Assembly: GCA_017626895.1 (NCBI GenBank)
Contig: JAGAHV010000130.1
Coordinates: 1 to 33,523, forward strand
Origin: Ventricola sp017626895
Lineage (GTDB): Bacteria; Bacillota; Clostridia; Christensenellales; Aristaeellaceae
DNA length: 33,523 nt
Direction of reading: 5' to 3'
In this document: positions 7,510 to 17,700 of the stretch, one piece after another
Layout of the letters: each line of letters opens with the position of its first letter
Numbering within the stretch: the first letter of the stretch is position 1
Made by a program: the position numbers and the translations under genes
Notes under the pieces: model-generated
The model's database searches: none
Told to the model about the DNA's origin: nothing
The model's input: only the letters and a program-made list of their open reading frames with translations

Positions 7510-7746
7510 ATGAGATGTGTTATATGCAAGGGAAATACAATCGAAACAAAGCGTACATTTATTCAGGAAGATGAGCATTGCATCATCATTATCAAGAACG
7601 TACCGGCCATTGTTTGCTCTCAGTGTGGCGAGGTATATTACCATGATGCGATAGCAGAAAAGCTGGAAGAGATCGTTAACCGCCTTCAGAACATGGTAAA
7701 AGATGTGGGCATATTCGAATTCGATAAGGTTGTAAATGCCGCTTGA
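7510..7746 (+). CDS. MqsA/YgiT-type zinc-finger protein (antitoxin-like)
   Basis: The ATG at 7510 is preferred over 7501 because AAAAGG at 7495-7500 then has a 9-nt spacing. The 78-residue protein has two CxxC pairs (MRCVICKGN near the start and VCSQCGEVYY near residue 35), the zinc-binding pattern of YgiT/MqsA N-terminal domains. The C-terminal half is a short helix (AIAEKLEEIVNRLQNMV) with no Xre-type DNA-binding domain. Such proteins usually follow a small toxin gene (MqsR or DUF4258 type). None is visible upstream, so it appears to be an orphan antitoxin or the survivor of a broken pair. The inverted repeat at 7421-7460 could be its control site. Confidence 0.75.
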   Translation: MRCVICKGNTIETKRTFIQEDEHCIIIIKNVPAIVCSQCGEVYYHDAIAEKLEEIVNRLQNMVKDVGIFEFDKVVNAA

Positions 7747-8167
7747 TAAGGCTGCTGAAGCGGCTGAGGCTGCATCAGGTCGGGTTGAAGCACTCGAATA
7801 AGAAGAAAGAGTATTCTTGTTGAATTTTCCCCCTTCAATCCCTGTCCTACTTTATCCTCCCTGATATCAAAAATGAAAGCAACCGATACCGGCTTTTTCA
7901 AAACCGGCATCAATTGCCCGAATAAATTCATGAAGCGCGATGCATATGCATCGCGCTTTCTATTTGCTTGTTTCAGTCTGATACAGCCATTTATCAAACC
8001 GAAGATCTTCCTTTTTGAGCAGTCGTACGGTCAATAGTTTTCTGCATATCCTCTGCATTTCCGCGGCCTGATTTTAGATTGCTTTCCTTTCAGAAGACTG
8101 CCAGGTTCCGCCTGACACAGGGGAACGATTCCATTTTACGCTCTCAGCTTTACTCACGATTATTTCA
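7747..8167. other. Intergenic stretch between convergent genes
   Basis: It contains an alanine/glutamate-rich short open tail (AAEAAEAASGRVEALE) just after the MqsA-like stop, out of frame with it, and the terminator at 7933-7958. No other gene was recognised. Confidence 0.4.
7933..7958. terminator. Perfect palindrome, terminator-like
   Basis: A 13-bp self-complementary arm, AAGCGCGATGCAT, is followed directly by its complement and then TTTCTATTTG. It probably ends the MqsA-like transcript. Confidence 0.6.
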
Positions 8168-8935
8168 TCAAAGCCACGTCTGACAGAAACCGGTAATGTA
8201 CCAGTCATCCGCCTGCAGCTTAATCTGACAGTTTTCTCTCTGGTCCTCATTTTCCGGAATTGCAAACATGTTATGATATTTTCGCTTAGGCACCGCACTG
8301 TACCGGTAGTTCATCCGCCGGATGCGCGATCCCAGATTTCCCTCCACGGTGGTCAGTTCATACAGATTATCGCCCATATCCGTCACGCTCTCCACAATGG
8401 CGATATGCGTATAGGGCGTGGACCCCTGCACCCCGTAGATTACCAGATATCCCGGCTTTGGCACTGCACCCTTGGTGCCGTCCAGCCAGCGGCCGCGGCG
8501 CTCAAAGGCCTTATAGACATTCCCCACGCGCCCTTCCATGGCAGAGAAGCTGTCGCTGGGATTCAGGGAATCCTTCTGATTCCACCGGATCAGGGGCAGT
8601 CCGCTGTGATAGGCGCACCAGATCTGAAAGACCGAGCACCAGCCGATTTCCCGCTCATCATGATAATACCACCTGGTATATTCATTGTTCTTGGGAAGCT
8701 GTTCAAAGGGATGACGCTCAAACTGGGCGCGGGCCGTCAGGACAAACAGCCGGGCCGCCTCCGGCATTTCCGGCGGAAAGGTAAGATCGTACAGTTCGTT
8801 CGGATCGGTTTCGATCTGCGCCGGATCAATGGCGGGCGGAATTTCCATGGTAACCGGTGCCGGTTCTGCCGCCAGAGCGATGCCCGCCGCCAGCACCATC
8901 AGCAGACACACCGCACATAAAATCGTTCGCATCAT
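8168..8935 (-). CDS. Secreted CHAP-domain hydrolase
   Basis: The start at 8935 is chosen because GGGAG lies 9 nt upstream; two earlier ATGs are too close to the SD or before it. The 255-residue protein starts with a signal peptide (MMRTILCAVCLLMVLAAGIA) cleaved around ALA-AE. The CHAP fold shows the catalytic cysteine in IGWCSVFQIWCAYHSGL, a histidine in YTHIAIVES and a TTVEGN segment in the expected order. CHAP proteins are peptidoglycan amidases or endopeptidases. It is the last gene of the glycosyltransferase run, 60 bp after a GT2 gene and behind a hairpin at 8974-8990. A role in wall remodelling during polymer export is inferred. Confidence 0.82.
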   Translation of the reverse strand: MMRTILCAVCLLMVLAAGIALAAEPAPVTMEIPPAIDPAQIETDPNELYDLTFPPEMPEAARLFVLTARAQFERHPFEQLPKNNEYTRWYYHDEREIGWCSVFQIWCAYHSGLPLIRWNQKDSLNPSDSFSAMEGRVGNVYKAFERRGRWLDGTKGAVPKPGYLVIYGVQGSTPYTHIAIVESVTDMGDNLYELTTVEGNLGSRIRRMNYRYSAVPKRKYHNMFAIPENEDQRENCQIKLQADDWYITGFCQTWL

Positions 8936-8973
8936 GTTCATTGACTCCCTTCTCATCAGGCGATCATGTGTTT

Positions 8974-8990
8974 CTGCCGCTTTGCGGCAG
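8974..8990 (-). repeat. Short hairpin like the core of the SD-bearing repeat
   Basis: On the minus strand CTGCCGC-AAA-GCGGCAG is a 7-bp stem with 3-nt loop, the same geometry as the repeat core CTGTCGC-GCA-GCGACAG with a T-A to C-G pair change. No T-run follows. It lies in the leader of the CHAP gene. It is either a stripped-down copy or a coincidence. Confidence 0.4.
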
Positions 8991-8995
8991 ACAGG

Positions 8996-10018
8996 TTAAA
9001 CCCTGAACCTGAACAGTGTGGAATAGAGAAACGCCGACAGAAATGCCTGATGGTATTTCATCAGGCCAAGCCGGACTGTGACGCGCCGGCCCAGTCCCTT
9101 CAGCGGCAGCCCGCGAAACAGGTCCTGTACCTGCGGCCTTTTCATATACCCGCGGATCCAGTGCACCCGTTTTAAAAAGGAATAGGGGCTCTGCTTCGCG
9201 CAGCAGTTTCTTACCGCATCCACCGCCGTTTTCCTTCGCCGTATGGCCATGCGCCTTCGGCACTCCGGAAAGTCCCGCAGCAACTGTTCCAGTGCCTCGT
9301 TGGACTTATCCAGCGAATCCGGGATGTGCGGACTGAAGTGCTTGGTCACGCTTTTCTCATGGAAACGGTAGTGATAATACGCCCGGTCAACCGCCGTCAC
9401 CCGCTCTGCCTTCAGGTAGGCCGTCACGATAAACAGGAGATCCTCCGCATAGCGGATGTCCTCCCGGAAACGGACGCCCTCAAGCAGTTTCGCCGCAAAG
9501 AGATTGCGCGGGCTGTATCCGGAGAGGGGCTGCCCGTCGCCATCGCCGGGCAGGGCGAGCATGGCCGGAATCAGATCCGTGCGAATCGCCCGGGCATCAA
9601 ACACCGTGCCATCCGGGAAGCCCAGCGGAACGTTCACCTGTCTGCCGGGCAGATCCTTGAATACCCGGCAAAAACTGGCCTGGCTTTCGCTTTTCCGGCA
9701 GGCATTGAGCAGCTCCTCAAACATTTCCGGTTCCACCCAGTCATCTGCATCACAAAACCCGATATATTGCCCCTGCGCCGCGTCAATTCCGGCATTTCTC
9801 GCCGCGGAAACCCCGCGGTTTTCCGGAAAGGACAGAATGCGGATGCGGCCATCCCGCTTTTGCCTCTCCTCCAGCACCGCCCGCGATTCATCCTGACTGG
9901 CATCATCCACAAACAGGAACTCCATGTCCGCAAAGGTCTGCCCCAGAAGGGACTCGATGCACGCCGGCAGGTACTGAGCCGCATTGTGTACGGGAATAAT
10001 CACGGAAATCTCCGGCAT
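8996..10018 (-). CDS. Family 2 glycosyltransferase
   Basis: The 340-residue protein has a GT-A fold: ISVIIPVHNAAQYLPACIES at the N-terminus, FVDDAS at 37-41, and the metal- and nucleotide-sugar-binding DADD at 90-93 in IGFCDADDW. There are no membrane segments except a weak hydrophobic C-terminus. AGGGGG precedes the ATG, which follows the upstream stop by 3 nt, so it is tightly coupled to the polymerase/ligase gene. It would add a sugar to a growing lipid-linked glycan on the cytoplasmic side. The donor and acceptor are unknown. Confidence 0.9.
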   Translation of the reverse strand: MPEISVIIPVHNAAQYLPACIESLLGQTFADMEFLFVDDASQDESRAVLEERQKRDGRIRILSFPENRGVSAARNAGIDAAQGQYIGFCDADDWVEPEMFEELLNACRKSESQASFCRVFKDLPGRQVNVPLGFPDGTVFDARAIRTDLIPAMLALPGDGDGQPLSGYSPRNLFAAKLLEGVRFREDIRYAEDLLFIVTAYLKAERVTAVDRAYYHYRFHEKSVTKHFSPHIPDSLDKSNEALEQLLRDFPECRRRMAIRRRKTAVDAVRNCCAKQSPYSFLKRVHWIRGYMKRPQVQDLFRGLPLKGLGRRVTVRLGLMKYHQAFLSAFLYSTLFRFRV

Positions 10019-10021
10019 CGT

Positions 10022-11347
10022 TTACCCCCTGTTCAACAGATCTGCACGCCAGAGCGGTCCCTGAACCAGGAAAAAGTTGCATCCGATGAACGAAAACGGG
10101 GCATACACGGATTCAAACAGTCCCACAAGGATAAACACCGTACAAAATGCCAGCGGCGTCGCGGCCAGCGGACTCTCTTTCCGGTACGTCCAGTAATACC
10201 GGAATGCCCGCACCAGGGCCGCCGCCGTGTAACAGATCAGCAGAATGCCGGCAATGAAGCCGTTGTTATACGTAATGCCCAGGAAGGCGTTGTGTGCGTT
10301 GAAATGCCGGTCGCCGGCGCCGTCCTGCGCCACCCATTCCCGGATAACGCTGCTCTCATGACCGTTCCACCTGAGATTGTTCAGGATCGTCGTCCAGATG
10401 CCCCAGCGGTCACTGGTCAGGTCATCCATGGACAGTTTCCGTTCCTCCGGTTTCGGCACCCGAATCGGATCGCCGTAGGTCTCATGATTATACACGGCCA
10501 GTGCATAATCCTCCTCATACGCATCCCGGACCTTATCCACCGTCAGTTTCACCCCGAAAAGCAGGCCGATCACGATGAACACGGCCAGCAGGACCAGCCA
10601 GCGTCTGGGATGGCGGGCCGTTCCGGCCACAATGGTAGCCACCAGGATCACTGCCACGCCGCCAAAGGCCAGCAGGCAGGCCCGGGACATGGTCAGCACC
10701 AGGGTCACGGAGGCCCAGATCCCTGCCAGAACACACAGCACCATGCGGCTCCGGTGTCCCTCGCGGAAATCCACATATGCCAGCAGAAACGCCGCGGCCG
10801 CCATGACGATGCAGCACATGGCCAGACAGTTGGCATCATAGAAGATGCCAAGATACCCCGGATACCCGTAATAGACCGGTTTCGTGATCCAGGAAACCGC
10901 CAGAAACGGCAGCACCGCAAAGACACAGGCCCGAAGAATGGCACGAAAGGTATCCTCATCGTTTCGTGAGGCAAACACCGTAAACATCACGGGATAACAG
11001 GTCAAAAGTGGAACGCTTTCCGGCAGCCAGTCCTGATAAAACAGGCCTGAAACGACCATCATGCCATGCAGGGCGAACCACAGAATCATCATGCCCTTGC
11101 TCAGATGTACCCTGGCCCGGCCCGGCGTGCGTGCGCTGAGTGTCACGAAGGTGAGCAGAATCATGCCGAAGAGCACGAAAATCATCCAGCGCATCGTGAA
11201 CTTCCGCTGTGTAAACAGCACACAGTATCCCTCCAAGGCCAGCAGTGACACGGTCAGCAGCCTTGAATCGAAAATCTCGTTGAAAATGCCCGTCACGTGG
11301 TCATACCACTTCAAAATGCCGGACCCATCCACCGATGTTTTTGACAT
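10022..11347 (-). CDS. O-antigen ligase/polymerase-like membrane protein
   Basis: The 441-residue protein has about ten to eleven membrane helices. A large external loop (about residues 275-360) contains SDRWGIWTTIL and ends in HNAFLGITYNNG, the pattern of the Wzy_C/O-antigen-ligase family. GGAGG precedes the ATG. These enzymes use undecaprenyl-linked glycans outside the membrane, either polymerising repeat units or transferring the glycan to an acceptor. In a Gram-positive cluster it is probably the polymerase of an exopolysaccharide. No flippase (Wzx) gene lies in the window, which may mean export by another route or a gene elsewhere. Confidence 0.82.
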   Translation of the reverse strand: MSKTSVDGSGILKWYDHVTGIFNEIFDSRLLTVSLLALEGYCVLFTQRKFTMRWMIFVLFGMILLTFVTLSARTPGRARVHLSKGMMILWFALHGMMVVSGLFYQDWLPESVPLLTCYPVMFTVFASRNDEDTFRAILRACVFAVLPFLAVSWITKPVYYGYPGYLGIFYDANCLAMCCIVMAAAAFLLAYVDFREGHRSRMVLCVLAGIWASVTLVLTMSRACLLAFGGVAVILVATIVAGTARHPRRWLVLLAVFIVIGLLFGVKLTVDKVRDAYEEDYALAVYNHETYGDPIRVPKPEERKLSMDDLTSDRWGIWTTILNNLRWNGHESSVIREWVAQDGAGDRHFNAHNAFLGITYNNGFIAGILLICYTAAALVRAFRYYWTYRKESPLAATPLAFCTVFILVGLFESVYAPFSFIGCNFFLVQGPLWRADLLNRG

Positions 11348-11366
11348 AGTTTCCTCCAGCTTTCAT

Positions 11367-12545
11367 CTAAACGCTGCACGGCCTGTACCCGGCCAGTACC
11401 TGCTCATAGATACGCGCCGTCTCCCGGGCATTCCGCTCCCACGTCATCTCCCGGGCACGGATTTTGGCCTGATTTCGCATCTTCTCCCACTTTTCCGGCG
11501 CCTGCAGGACCGAAAGAAGCCGGTTTCGGGTTTCCTCCACGCTCCCGGCTGTGACCAGAAAGCCATTCTCGCCATCCCGGATGACATCCGCAATGCCCTC
11601 ATCCCGGGAACCAATGGTCACGCAGCCGGCGGCCATGGCCTCGATGTACACGACGCCGAATCCCTCGCCCCAGCTGGGCAGCACAAAGACATCTGCCCGG
11701 GCCATCTCCTCCATCACGTCCTTATGCGGCAGGCCGCCCAGCAAAAAGACACGGTCACTGAGCCCCAGCCGCCCGATCTGCGCGCGCAGCGCCCCTTCCT
11801 GTGCGCCAATGCCCACGATTCGAAGCGTTGCCTCCGGGAACTGTCCGGCCAGACCGGCAAATGCCTCAATGGTGACATCCATACATTTCCGGGGCGCCAG
11901 CGTGCCGACCGACAGGATGCGTCCCTTTTCCCTGGGCAGATCCGGAAGCCCGGACAGGTCCAGACCATTCTGAACCACCTCGGTAATCCCCTCCGGCCGG
12001 TACGGCAAAATCCGCTCCAGCAGCATCGTCGAGACGGCCATGAGTGCATCTGCCCGCTGAACCGTCCGGACGTTCCGCCGCATGGGCCTCTCTCCGGGCC
12101 TGAAATACCGCAGGACATCTGTCCCGTGGGCCGTCAGGACAAAGGGCAGGCCCAGCGCATCTGCCGTCAGCATGCCGGCATGCCCGTCCCGGTCTATCAT
12201 GTGCGCATGAATCAGGTCCACCGGATTCCTCCGGTGAATCCGCCGGGCCACGGGCAGAATCGCCCGGAAATAGTTCCGTCCGCCAAAAAGCCGTTCCCCG
12301 GCATCCCCCAGGGTCAGGCACCGGGGATATTCCACATGGACCCCGTCCACCTCCTGTGCCTGCGGCGTTTTGCGGACAATGTCCGCCCAGAACGGCTGCA
12401 TTTTCCGCATCATGGGCGGAACCGGCACGGTGGCAATCACATCCACCGTATGACCAAGGGCCACCAGTGCCCGTGCCTGTTCATGCACAAAAAAGCTGTA
12501 CGGCGAGGCGTCCGCCAGACGGTGAATCATCATCAGAATATGCAT
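11367..12545 (-). CDS. Family 4 glycosyltransferase
   Basis: The 392-residue GT-B enzyme starts at ATG 12545 with TTGGAG upstream; a longer frame overlaps the neighbouring gene and is not used. The N-terminal Rossmann half begins MHILMMIHRLADASPYSFFV. The C-terminal half has the donor-site E-x7-E motif (E294 to E302 in EGFGVVYIE) followed by AMAAGC. It lies 4 bp after the upstream GT4 gene and 19 bp before the polymerase gene. It acts at the inner membrane face, adding a sugar to a lipid-linked intermediate. Sugar specificity is unknown. Confidence 0.9.
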   Translation of the reverse strand: MHILMMIHRLADASPYSFFVHEQARALVALGHTVDVIATVPVPPMMRKMQPFWADIVRKTPQAQEVDGVHVEYPRCLTLGDAGERLFGGRNYFRAILPVARRIHRRNPVDLIHAHMIDRDGHAGMLTADALGLPFVLTAHGTDVLRYFRPGERPMRRNVRTVQRADALMAVSTMLLERILPYRPEGITEVVQNGLDLSGLPDLPREKGRILSVGTLAPRKCMDVTIEAFAGLAGQFPEATLRIVGIGAQEGALRAQIGRLGLSDRVFLLGGLPHKDVMEEMARADVFVLPSWGEGFGVVYIEAMAAGCVTIGSRDEGIADVIRDGENGFLVTAGSVEETRNRLLSVLQAPEKWEKMRNQAKIRAREMTWERNARETARIYEQVLAGYRPCSV

Positions 12546-12549
12546 TCCG

Positions 12550-13650
12550 TTACTCCAAAGCTCCAAGATAGGCTGCCACGAAACGCTCCGCGATCCGCGG
12601 CCAGACGTATTCCCCCGCATGATCGATACAGCGCCGGCTCCTCTCCTCATATCCCTCAAGGATCTGACAGAGGCGCTCCGCCTGCTCCTGCCGGTTTCCG
12701 CAGGCGACGGAATAGCCCACCTCCCCTTCGGGGAACTGCCCGTCAAACCCCTGACCGCGGGTATACAGCACCGGCACCCCCCGGCTCATGGCCTCAAGGT
12801 AGACCATGCCAAAGGTTTCCGCCGAGGAGGGCACCAGCAACAGATCACAGTTTTCATAAAAGGCCGTCATATCTGCCCGGCCTTCAATGCGGCCGTGCAA
12901 ACGGTCCCCCGGCTGCAGCCTTTCCCTGACTTTCGCCTCAAGGGGTCCGGTGCCGCAGCCGCTGAACACAAAACGGCCCCGCTCATTGGCCAGATGCACC
13001 GCCTCGAGGGCATCCAGAGGACGCTTGCGCCGGTTCATTCCGCCGGCAAAGCCCACCCGCACCGGGTCACCGCAATTCTGCCTGGGCCGGGCATGATGAA
13101 GCCAGGCCGGATCAAGGCCATTGGGGATCACGCGGCATTTGGCCGCCAACGTTGCCTGTTCCCGCTCCGGCAGAAAGCGGATCACCTGCTCCCGCACCAC
13201 CGGACTCAGGCAGATCACCCCCGCGGCCTCCCGCAAAATGTCCCGGGCCATGGGCCGCAGGTGCCATTCATATTTCCAGATCACCGCCACATCGCTGTAG
13301 CGGAGCGTCACCAGATACGGCCGCTTCCAGCGTTTGGCCAGTGCCCGCGCAATGGAGCCGTCTGTAAAAAGGGTATGGGCGTGAATCAGGTCCGTTCCCT
13401 CCGGCCCTGCCTCCGACTCAATCCAGGGCACGGTGCGCACAGCCTTCTGCCGGAAAAAGAGCGTATCCGTGGTCCGCAAAGTGACCGCATAATGCGTACA
13501 GACGCCGCGGGGCACATTTTTCCCGCGATTTCTGTCCGTGACCTCCGGTACAAAGACGGTCTGCTCAAGTCCCTTTTCCGCCAGTGCCTCAAACAGCTGC
13601 GGAAAGACCGTGGAACCTGCCAGATTGCGGCAGATGTGCAGCAATTTCAC
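12550..13650 (-). CDS. Family 4 glycosyltransferase
   Basis: The 366-residue GT-B protein starts at GTG 13650, overlapping the upstream stop as GTGA. The acceptor-side half starts KLLHICRNLAGSTVFPQLFE. The C-terminal half shows FAGGMNRRKRP and the E-x7-E donor motif (E278 to E286 in ETFGMVYLE). It pairs with the adjacent GT4, but the two are clearly different in sequence and probably add different sugars. It lacks membrane helices, so it would work with membrane-bound lipid carriers from the cytoplasm. Confidence 0.88.
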   Translation of the reverse strand: MKLLHICRNLAGSTVFPQLFEALAEKGLEQTVFVPEVTDRNRGKNVPRGVCTHYAVTLRTTDTLFFRQKAVRTVPWIESEAGPEGTDLIHAHTLFTDGSIARALAKRWKRPYLVTLRYSDVAVIWKYEWHLRPMARDILREAAGVICLSPVVREQVIRFLPEREQATLAAKCRVIPNGLDPAWLHHARPRQNCGDPVRVGFAGGMNRRKRPLDALEAVHLANERGRFVFSGCGTGPLEAKVRERLQPGDRLHGRIEGRADMTAFYENCDLLLVPSSAETFGMVYLEAMSRGVPVLYTRGQGFDGQFPEGEVGYSVACGNRQEQAERLCQILEGYEERSRRCIDHAGEYVWPRIAERFVAAYLGALE

Positions 13651-14663
13651 GCGTGTTTTTCCTCCCTCCGCTTCCGAAACCGCCGCTGGGCGAACAGGCC
13701 CGCCAGCGAACCGGTTCCATAGGCAAAATGGAACAGCGGATACAGAATGAACTCCACCGGGAAAAAGGTCCAGTTTTTTGTCCGGGCAATTTCATACGAA
13801 TAAAACAGGTCCAGCAGCAGATACGCGCCCCACTCCAGCGCCAGCAGCCCGCCAAAGAACATGGACCGGGTCACGGCGGTCATGAGAACCAGGAAGATGG
13901 TGGACAGGACAAACGCCAGCGGGACAAAATGCCGCAGGCTCATGGACCCCGGCACCAGTGCCATGGTAATCACATTCCACTTGCCGTTGGTAAAGCCCAT
14001 CCGCAGGATGCCTTTCAGGGTATCCCGGCAGTAGTAGATGGACCGGACCCGGTGATTCAGGAACACCTTCCCGCCGTTTTTGCGGATCCGGTAATTGAGC
14101 TCATTGTCCTGATTGCGGGTCATGCGCTCATCATAGAACCCGATGCGGTCAAACAGTTCCCGGCGAAAGCAGCCAAAGGGCAGCGTATCCACATAGGCAT
14201 CCTCATTGGTGGTGCGGAACTGTGAATTGCCGACCCCCAGCGGGGTCGAGAGCATGGCGGCAATGGCCTCCCCCATGAAGCCGCGGCCGCGGGTTTCCAC
14301 CACGCCGCCCACATTGTCACAGTCCCGTGTCAGCAGCGTCTCAACGGAGAGACGGACATAGTCCGGCATATACTCGGCATGGACATCCAGGCGTACGATA
14401 ACGGGCGCCGTGCTGGCACGGATGCCGATGTTCATGGCATAGGGGACCGTCTTGTTCGGGTTGTCCAGAATGCGGATCTGCGGATACTTTTTCTGCATGC
14501 CGCAGAGGATGTCCACTGTGCGGTCCCCGGACCGGCCATCCACAAAGATGACCTCCATTTTTTCAGCCGGGTAATCCTGCCTGAAAATGGATTCGACGCA
14601 CGCCTCAATGTACCGTTCCTCATTGCGGATCGGCAGGACGAGCGAGATGTTGGGATAGTCCAT
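13647..14663 (-). CDS. ExoA-like family 2 glycosyltransferase
   Basis: The second ATG (14663) is chosen because GAGGAG then has a 6-nt spacing; the first ATG touches the SD. The 338-residue protein opens DYPNISLVLPIRNEERYIEA, has VDGRSGDRT near residue 42 and the ExoA-type DxH acid/metal motif at D93-H95 (RLDVHAEY). NQDNELNYR follows at mid-protein. The last 110 residues hold about three hydrophobic helices that would anchor it to the membrane. ExoA of Sinorhizobium adds a glucose in succinoglycan synthesis; the same reaction here is not established. Its stop overlaps the next gene by 4 bp. Confidence 0.88.
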   Translation of the reverse strand: MDYPNISLVLPIRNEERYIEACVESIFRQDYPAEKMEVIFVDGRSGDRTVDILCGMQKKYPQIRILDNPNKTVPYAMNIGIRASTAPVIVRLDVHAEYMPDYVRLSVETLLTRDCDNVGGVVETRGRGFMGEAIAAMLSTPLGVGNSQFRTTNEDAYVDTLPFGCFRRELFDRIGFYDERMTRNQDNELNYRIRKNGGKVFLNHRVRSIYYCRDTLKGILRMGFTNGKWNVITMALVPGSMSLRHFVPLAFVLSTIFLVLMTAVTRSMFFGGLLALEWGAYLLLDLFYSYEIARTKNWTFFPVEFILYPLFHFAYGTGSLAGLFAQRRFRKRREEKHA

Positions 14664-14729
14664 TTGCATCTCCTCTCTAACGAATTAGATCCACTGACTT
14701 TGGCCCTGCTAGACACAGGACACCCATAA

Positions 14730-17700
14730 TCAGTACCACATCCAGTTCCCAAACCAGTTCATGGCATCGCACCAGGCACGCGGCACCTCATAGCCGGATG
14801 CCAGCGGATAGAACCCGATAAACAGCATCAGGGCAATGACCACATAGACGATCCGCAGGATCCGGACCGGCCCGGGCCAGCGGCGTTCCGCATAGCAAAG
14901 CGTCATGCACAGCGCCAGAATGATAAAGGGAACACTGGCAAAATAATGATAGATAAACGTCAGACGGCTGACCAGCACCCAGGGCAGGTACGCCGACAGG
15001 AACCCGATAACCACGACCGGCATCATCCGGTCCAGCGGATCAATGCGGATCGGACGGACCCGCAGCGCGGGCAGCAGATTCCGGACAAAGCTGTAAAGAA
15101 GGATAAAGATCATGCCCGCCAGGCATCCCCACCAGATGGCCGGATTGCCAAAGGCGAGAATGGAGGAGGCCATGCCGGCGGCCGGGAACGCGGCCGAATA
15201 ATACCACATGGGCTTGATGATCAGCGGCCATTCATACCAGGGGGAGGAGAAATAGTGCTCCGCCACCAGATTGGCATGATAGTCGTACATGAGCACCTGG
15301 GCATCCCAGATGCGCTTCATCATGGTCCCGTCCAGCCGGACTTTCCCGTACGCGCTCAGGTACGGAATATACGAGAGAATGTAGATCACCACCGGAACCA
15401 GGACGAAAAATACCACGCACCACAGAAGCGTCGTGATCATGCGGCGGGGGAACTCATGGGCCAGATTCGCGCCCTCCTCCGCCGGATGCCGCTGAGCAAA
15501 CCGGTACTGACTGTAAAGGGCCAGGACCCGGCTGAAAAACAGCACGGCCAGGCCAATGGCCCCATAGCAGCCAATCCACTTGGAGGCGATGGCCATCCCC
15601 ATGAACAGGCCGGACAGGGCCAGCTCCGCCAGGAGTTTGGGCATGGGTGTCCGCCAAAAATCCCGCCGCATCCACCGGACCATGAACAGGAACATCAGCA
15701 TCATGAACAGGACCGGGAAAGAGTCAATGGTGGCAATCCGGGTCTGCGTAAAGTGCATGCAGTCAAGGGCCAGCAGGCACTCGGCCAGGCCCGCCCACCG
15801 GGCACTCCCCAGAATCTGCAGGGCCAGCAGATAGATCACCGGCAGCATCAGGACACCCGTCAGCGCGCCGGCAAAGCGCCAGGCAAAGGGGGTCATCCCC
15901 ATGGCCCGGATGCAAAGGCTCATGAACACTTTTCCCAGCGGCGGATGCGTCGTCTCATACGTGGACAGACTGTGGGCATGCTCATACCCGGTCCGCGCAT
16001 GATAGATCTCATCAAAGTACATGCTGTTCTGGTACGTCGGCTTCAGGGGCACCGTGTCCGGCTCATCAATGAGGGTGTTCGGATCCGCCGCCCGGCCCTC
16101 CCGGGCGCCGGTGACCGCAGCCCCAACGGCCGGCAGAACCTTGCCGTTTTCATCCACGGCCGCCACCTCCCACAGCGAGGAGCCGGCGCCGTCAAAAACC
16201 AGTTCAATGTATCGTCCGGAGAAGGTGAGCATATCGCCGCTGGCGCCCGTGGCCCGCCCATTTTCATCCAGGGTCGGCCGGCGCACGGCCTGCCACTTGA
16301 AGCACTCCCCGCGGTCAAAATAGGCTACGACCCGTTCTTCCGGAGACATTTCATCCGGTGAATCCGCCGTACAGACGGTAAACTGCGTATCCGAAATGCC
16401 GCCGTAATAATAGATATGATACGTCTGACCCCTGACCGAATCCCCCAGGTCAATGGTCACCGTCTCATTGGCGGCCGAGGAAATATAGCCGGTCTGCGGC
16501 GCCTTTGTCACCCCGAGATCATAAAAGGCCACACAGAGATAAACAAGGGTCACAGCCAGCATGAACAGCAGATCACGCCGCTGCAGGGGCACAATGCCGC
16601 CGAGTCCGCGGCGGAGCTGATCTCGCAGGAATTCCGTCCTCGCGCTCTCCGGTTCCGCCTTCGGTACCCCGGACACGGGCGTACGCTCCGGCAGGCGCAG
16701 CGGCTCCCGGCCCCGCAGCAACGCCACTGCCGCAGACACGGTCAGGGCAGCGGAGAGCAGCTGCATCACGCTGATCACATACCCGATGCCCATATTGGGG
16801 GCAATGAGGTAATCATACGCCAGCACGATTCCCACATTCACGGCCGTGACCGCCGTGGCCAGCAGGAAGGACAGGAGCAGACGGACATCCTCCGTCTCCG
16901 CATAGGCCAGCAGGAGCAGCACGAGTCCGGCCAGGATATAGCGCTCATGCATCTTTGTCCCCAGGACAAACACCAGCTGCAGGGTCATGGCCGCGCTCGT
17001 GTACAGATACTGCCTGCCTTTTTTCAGATAGAAACCGATTCCCGCCGCCATGGACAGGAACATGAGGGTCATCCCGACCTGTCCATACGTCACCTGTCCC
17101 AGCAGCGGACGGGTATTTTCCACCCAGTTGCCCCCCAGCAGGAACATGAGGTTTCCGGTAGACAATGTGGCATAGTCATAGCTGCCCAGCGTGCTGAGGT
17201 ACTTGTCCACCAGCCACAGGGGACTTTCCTGTTTCAGGGAGAAGGGAAGGACGATCACCAGGGTCACGGCCACCGCCGCGGCCAGGCCGATCCAGATCCG
17301 CCGGACATTTTCCTTTCGCCTGAATTCCATGATCAGGGCAAAAATGCCCAGCGGCGCCAGCAGTCCCGCCTGGGGTTTGGTAAGAACGGCCAGGGCAAAG
17401 ACCGGAATCGCCCGCTCCCAGCGGCCATCCCTGGCCATGGAGAGGAACAGGACGATCAGCAGCGCCGCCACCGAATCAATCTGTCCCCAGCAGCTGCCGG
17501 TAATGATATACGCCGGATTAAAGGCAAAGACCGCAGAGAGAATCAGGGCCGCTTTGGGCCACTTGCGGCGGATAAGCACATACAGGAGCAGTGCCAGGGC
17601 CAGGTCACACAGTTCCGGGATCAGCTTGAGAACGATCTGGATACCCATCCCCGAGTAACCGATTCCAAGCACATTGACCAGATGCCCGACAGCGCCCAGC

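Noticed and set aside
9326..12929. Two long plus-strand open frames (547 and 622 aa)
   Set aside because: They lie opposite well-supported glycosyltransferase and polymerase genes and arise from GC-rich codon bias.
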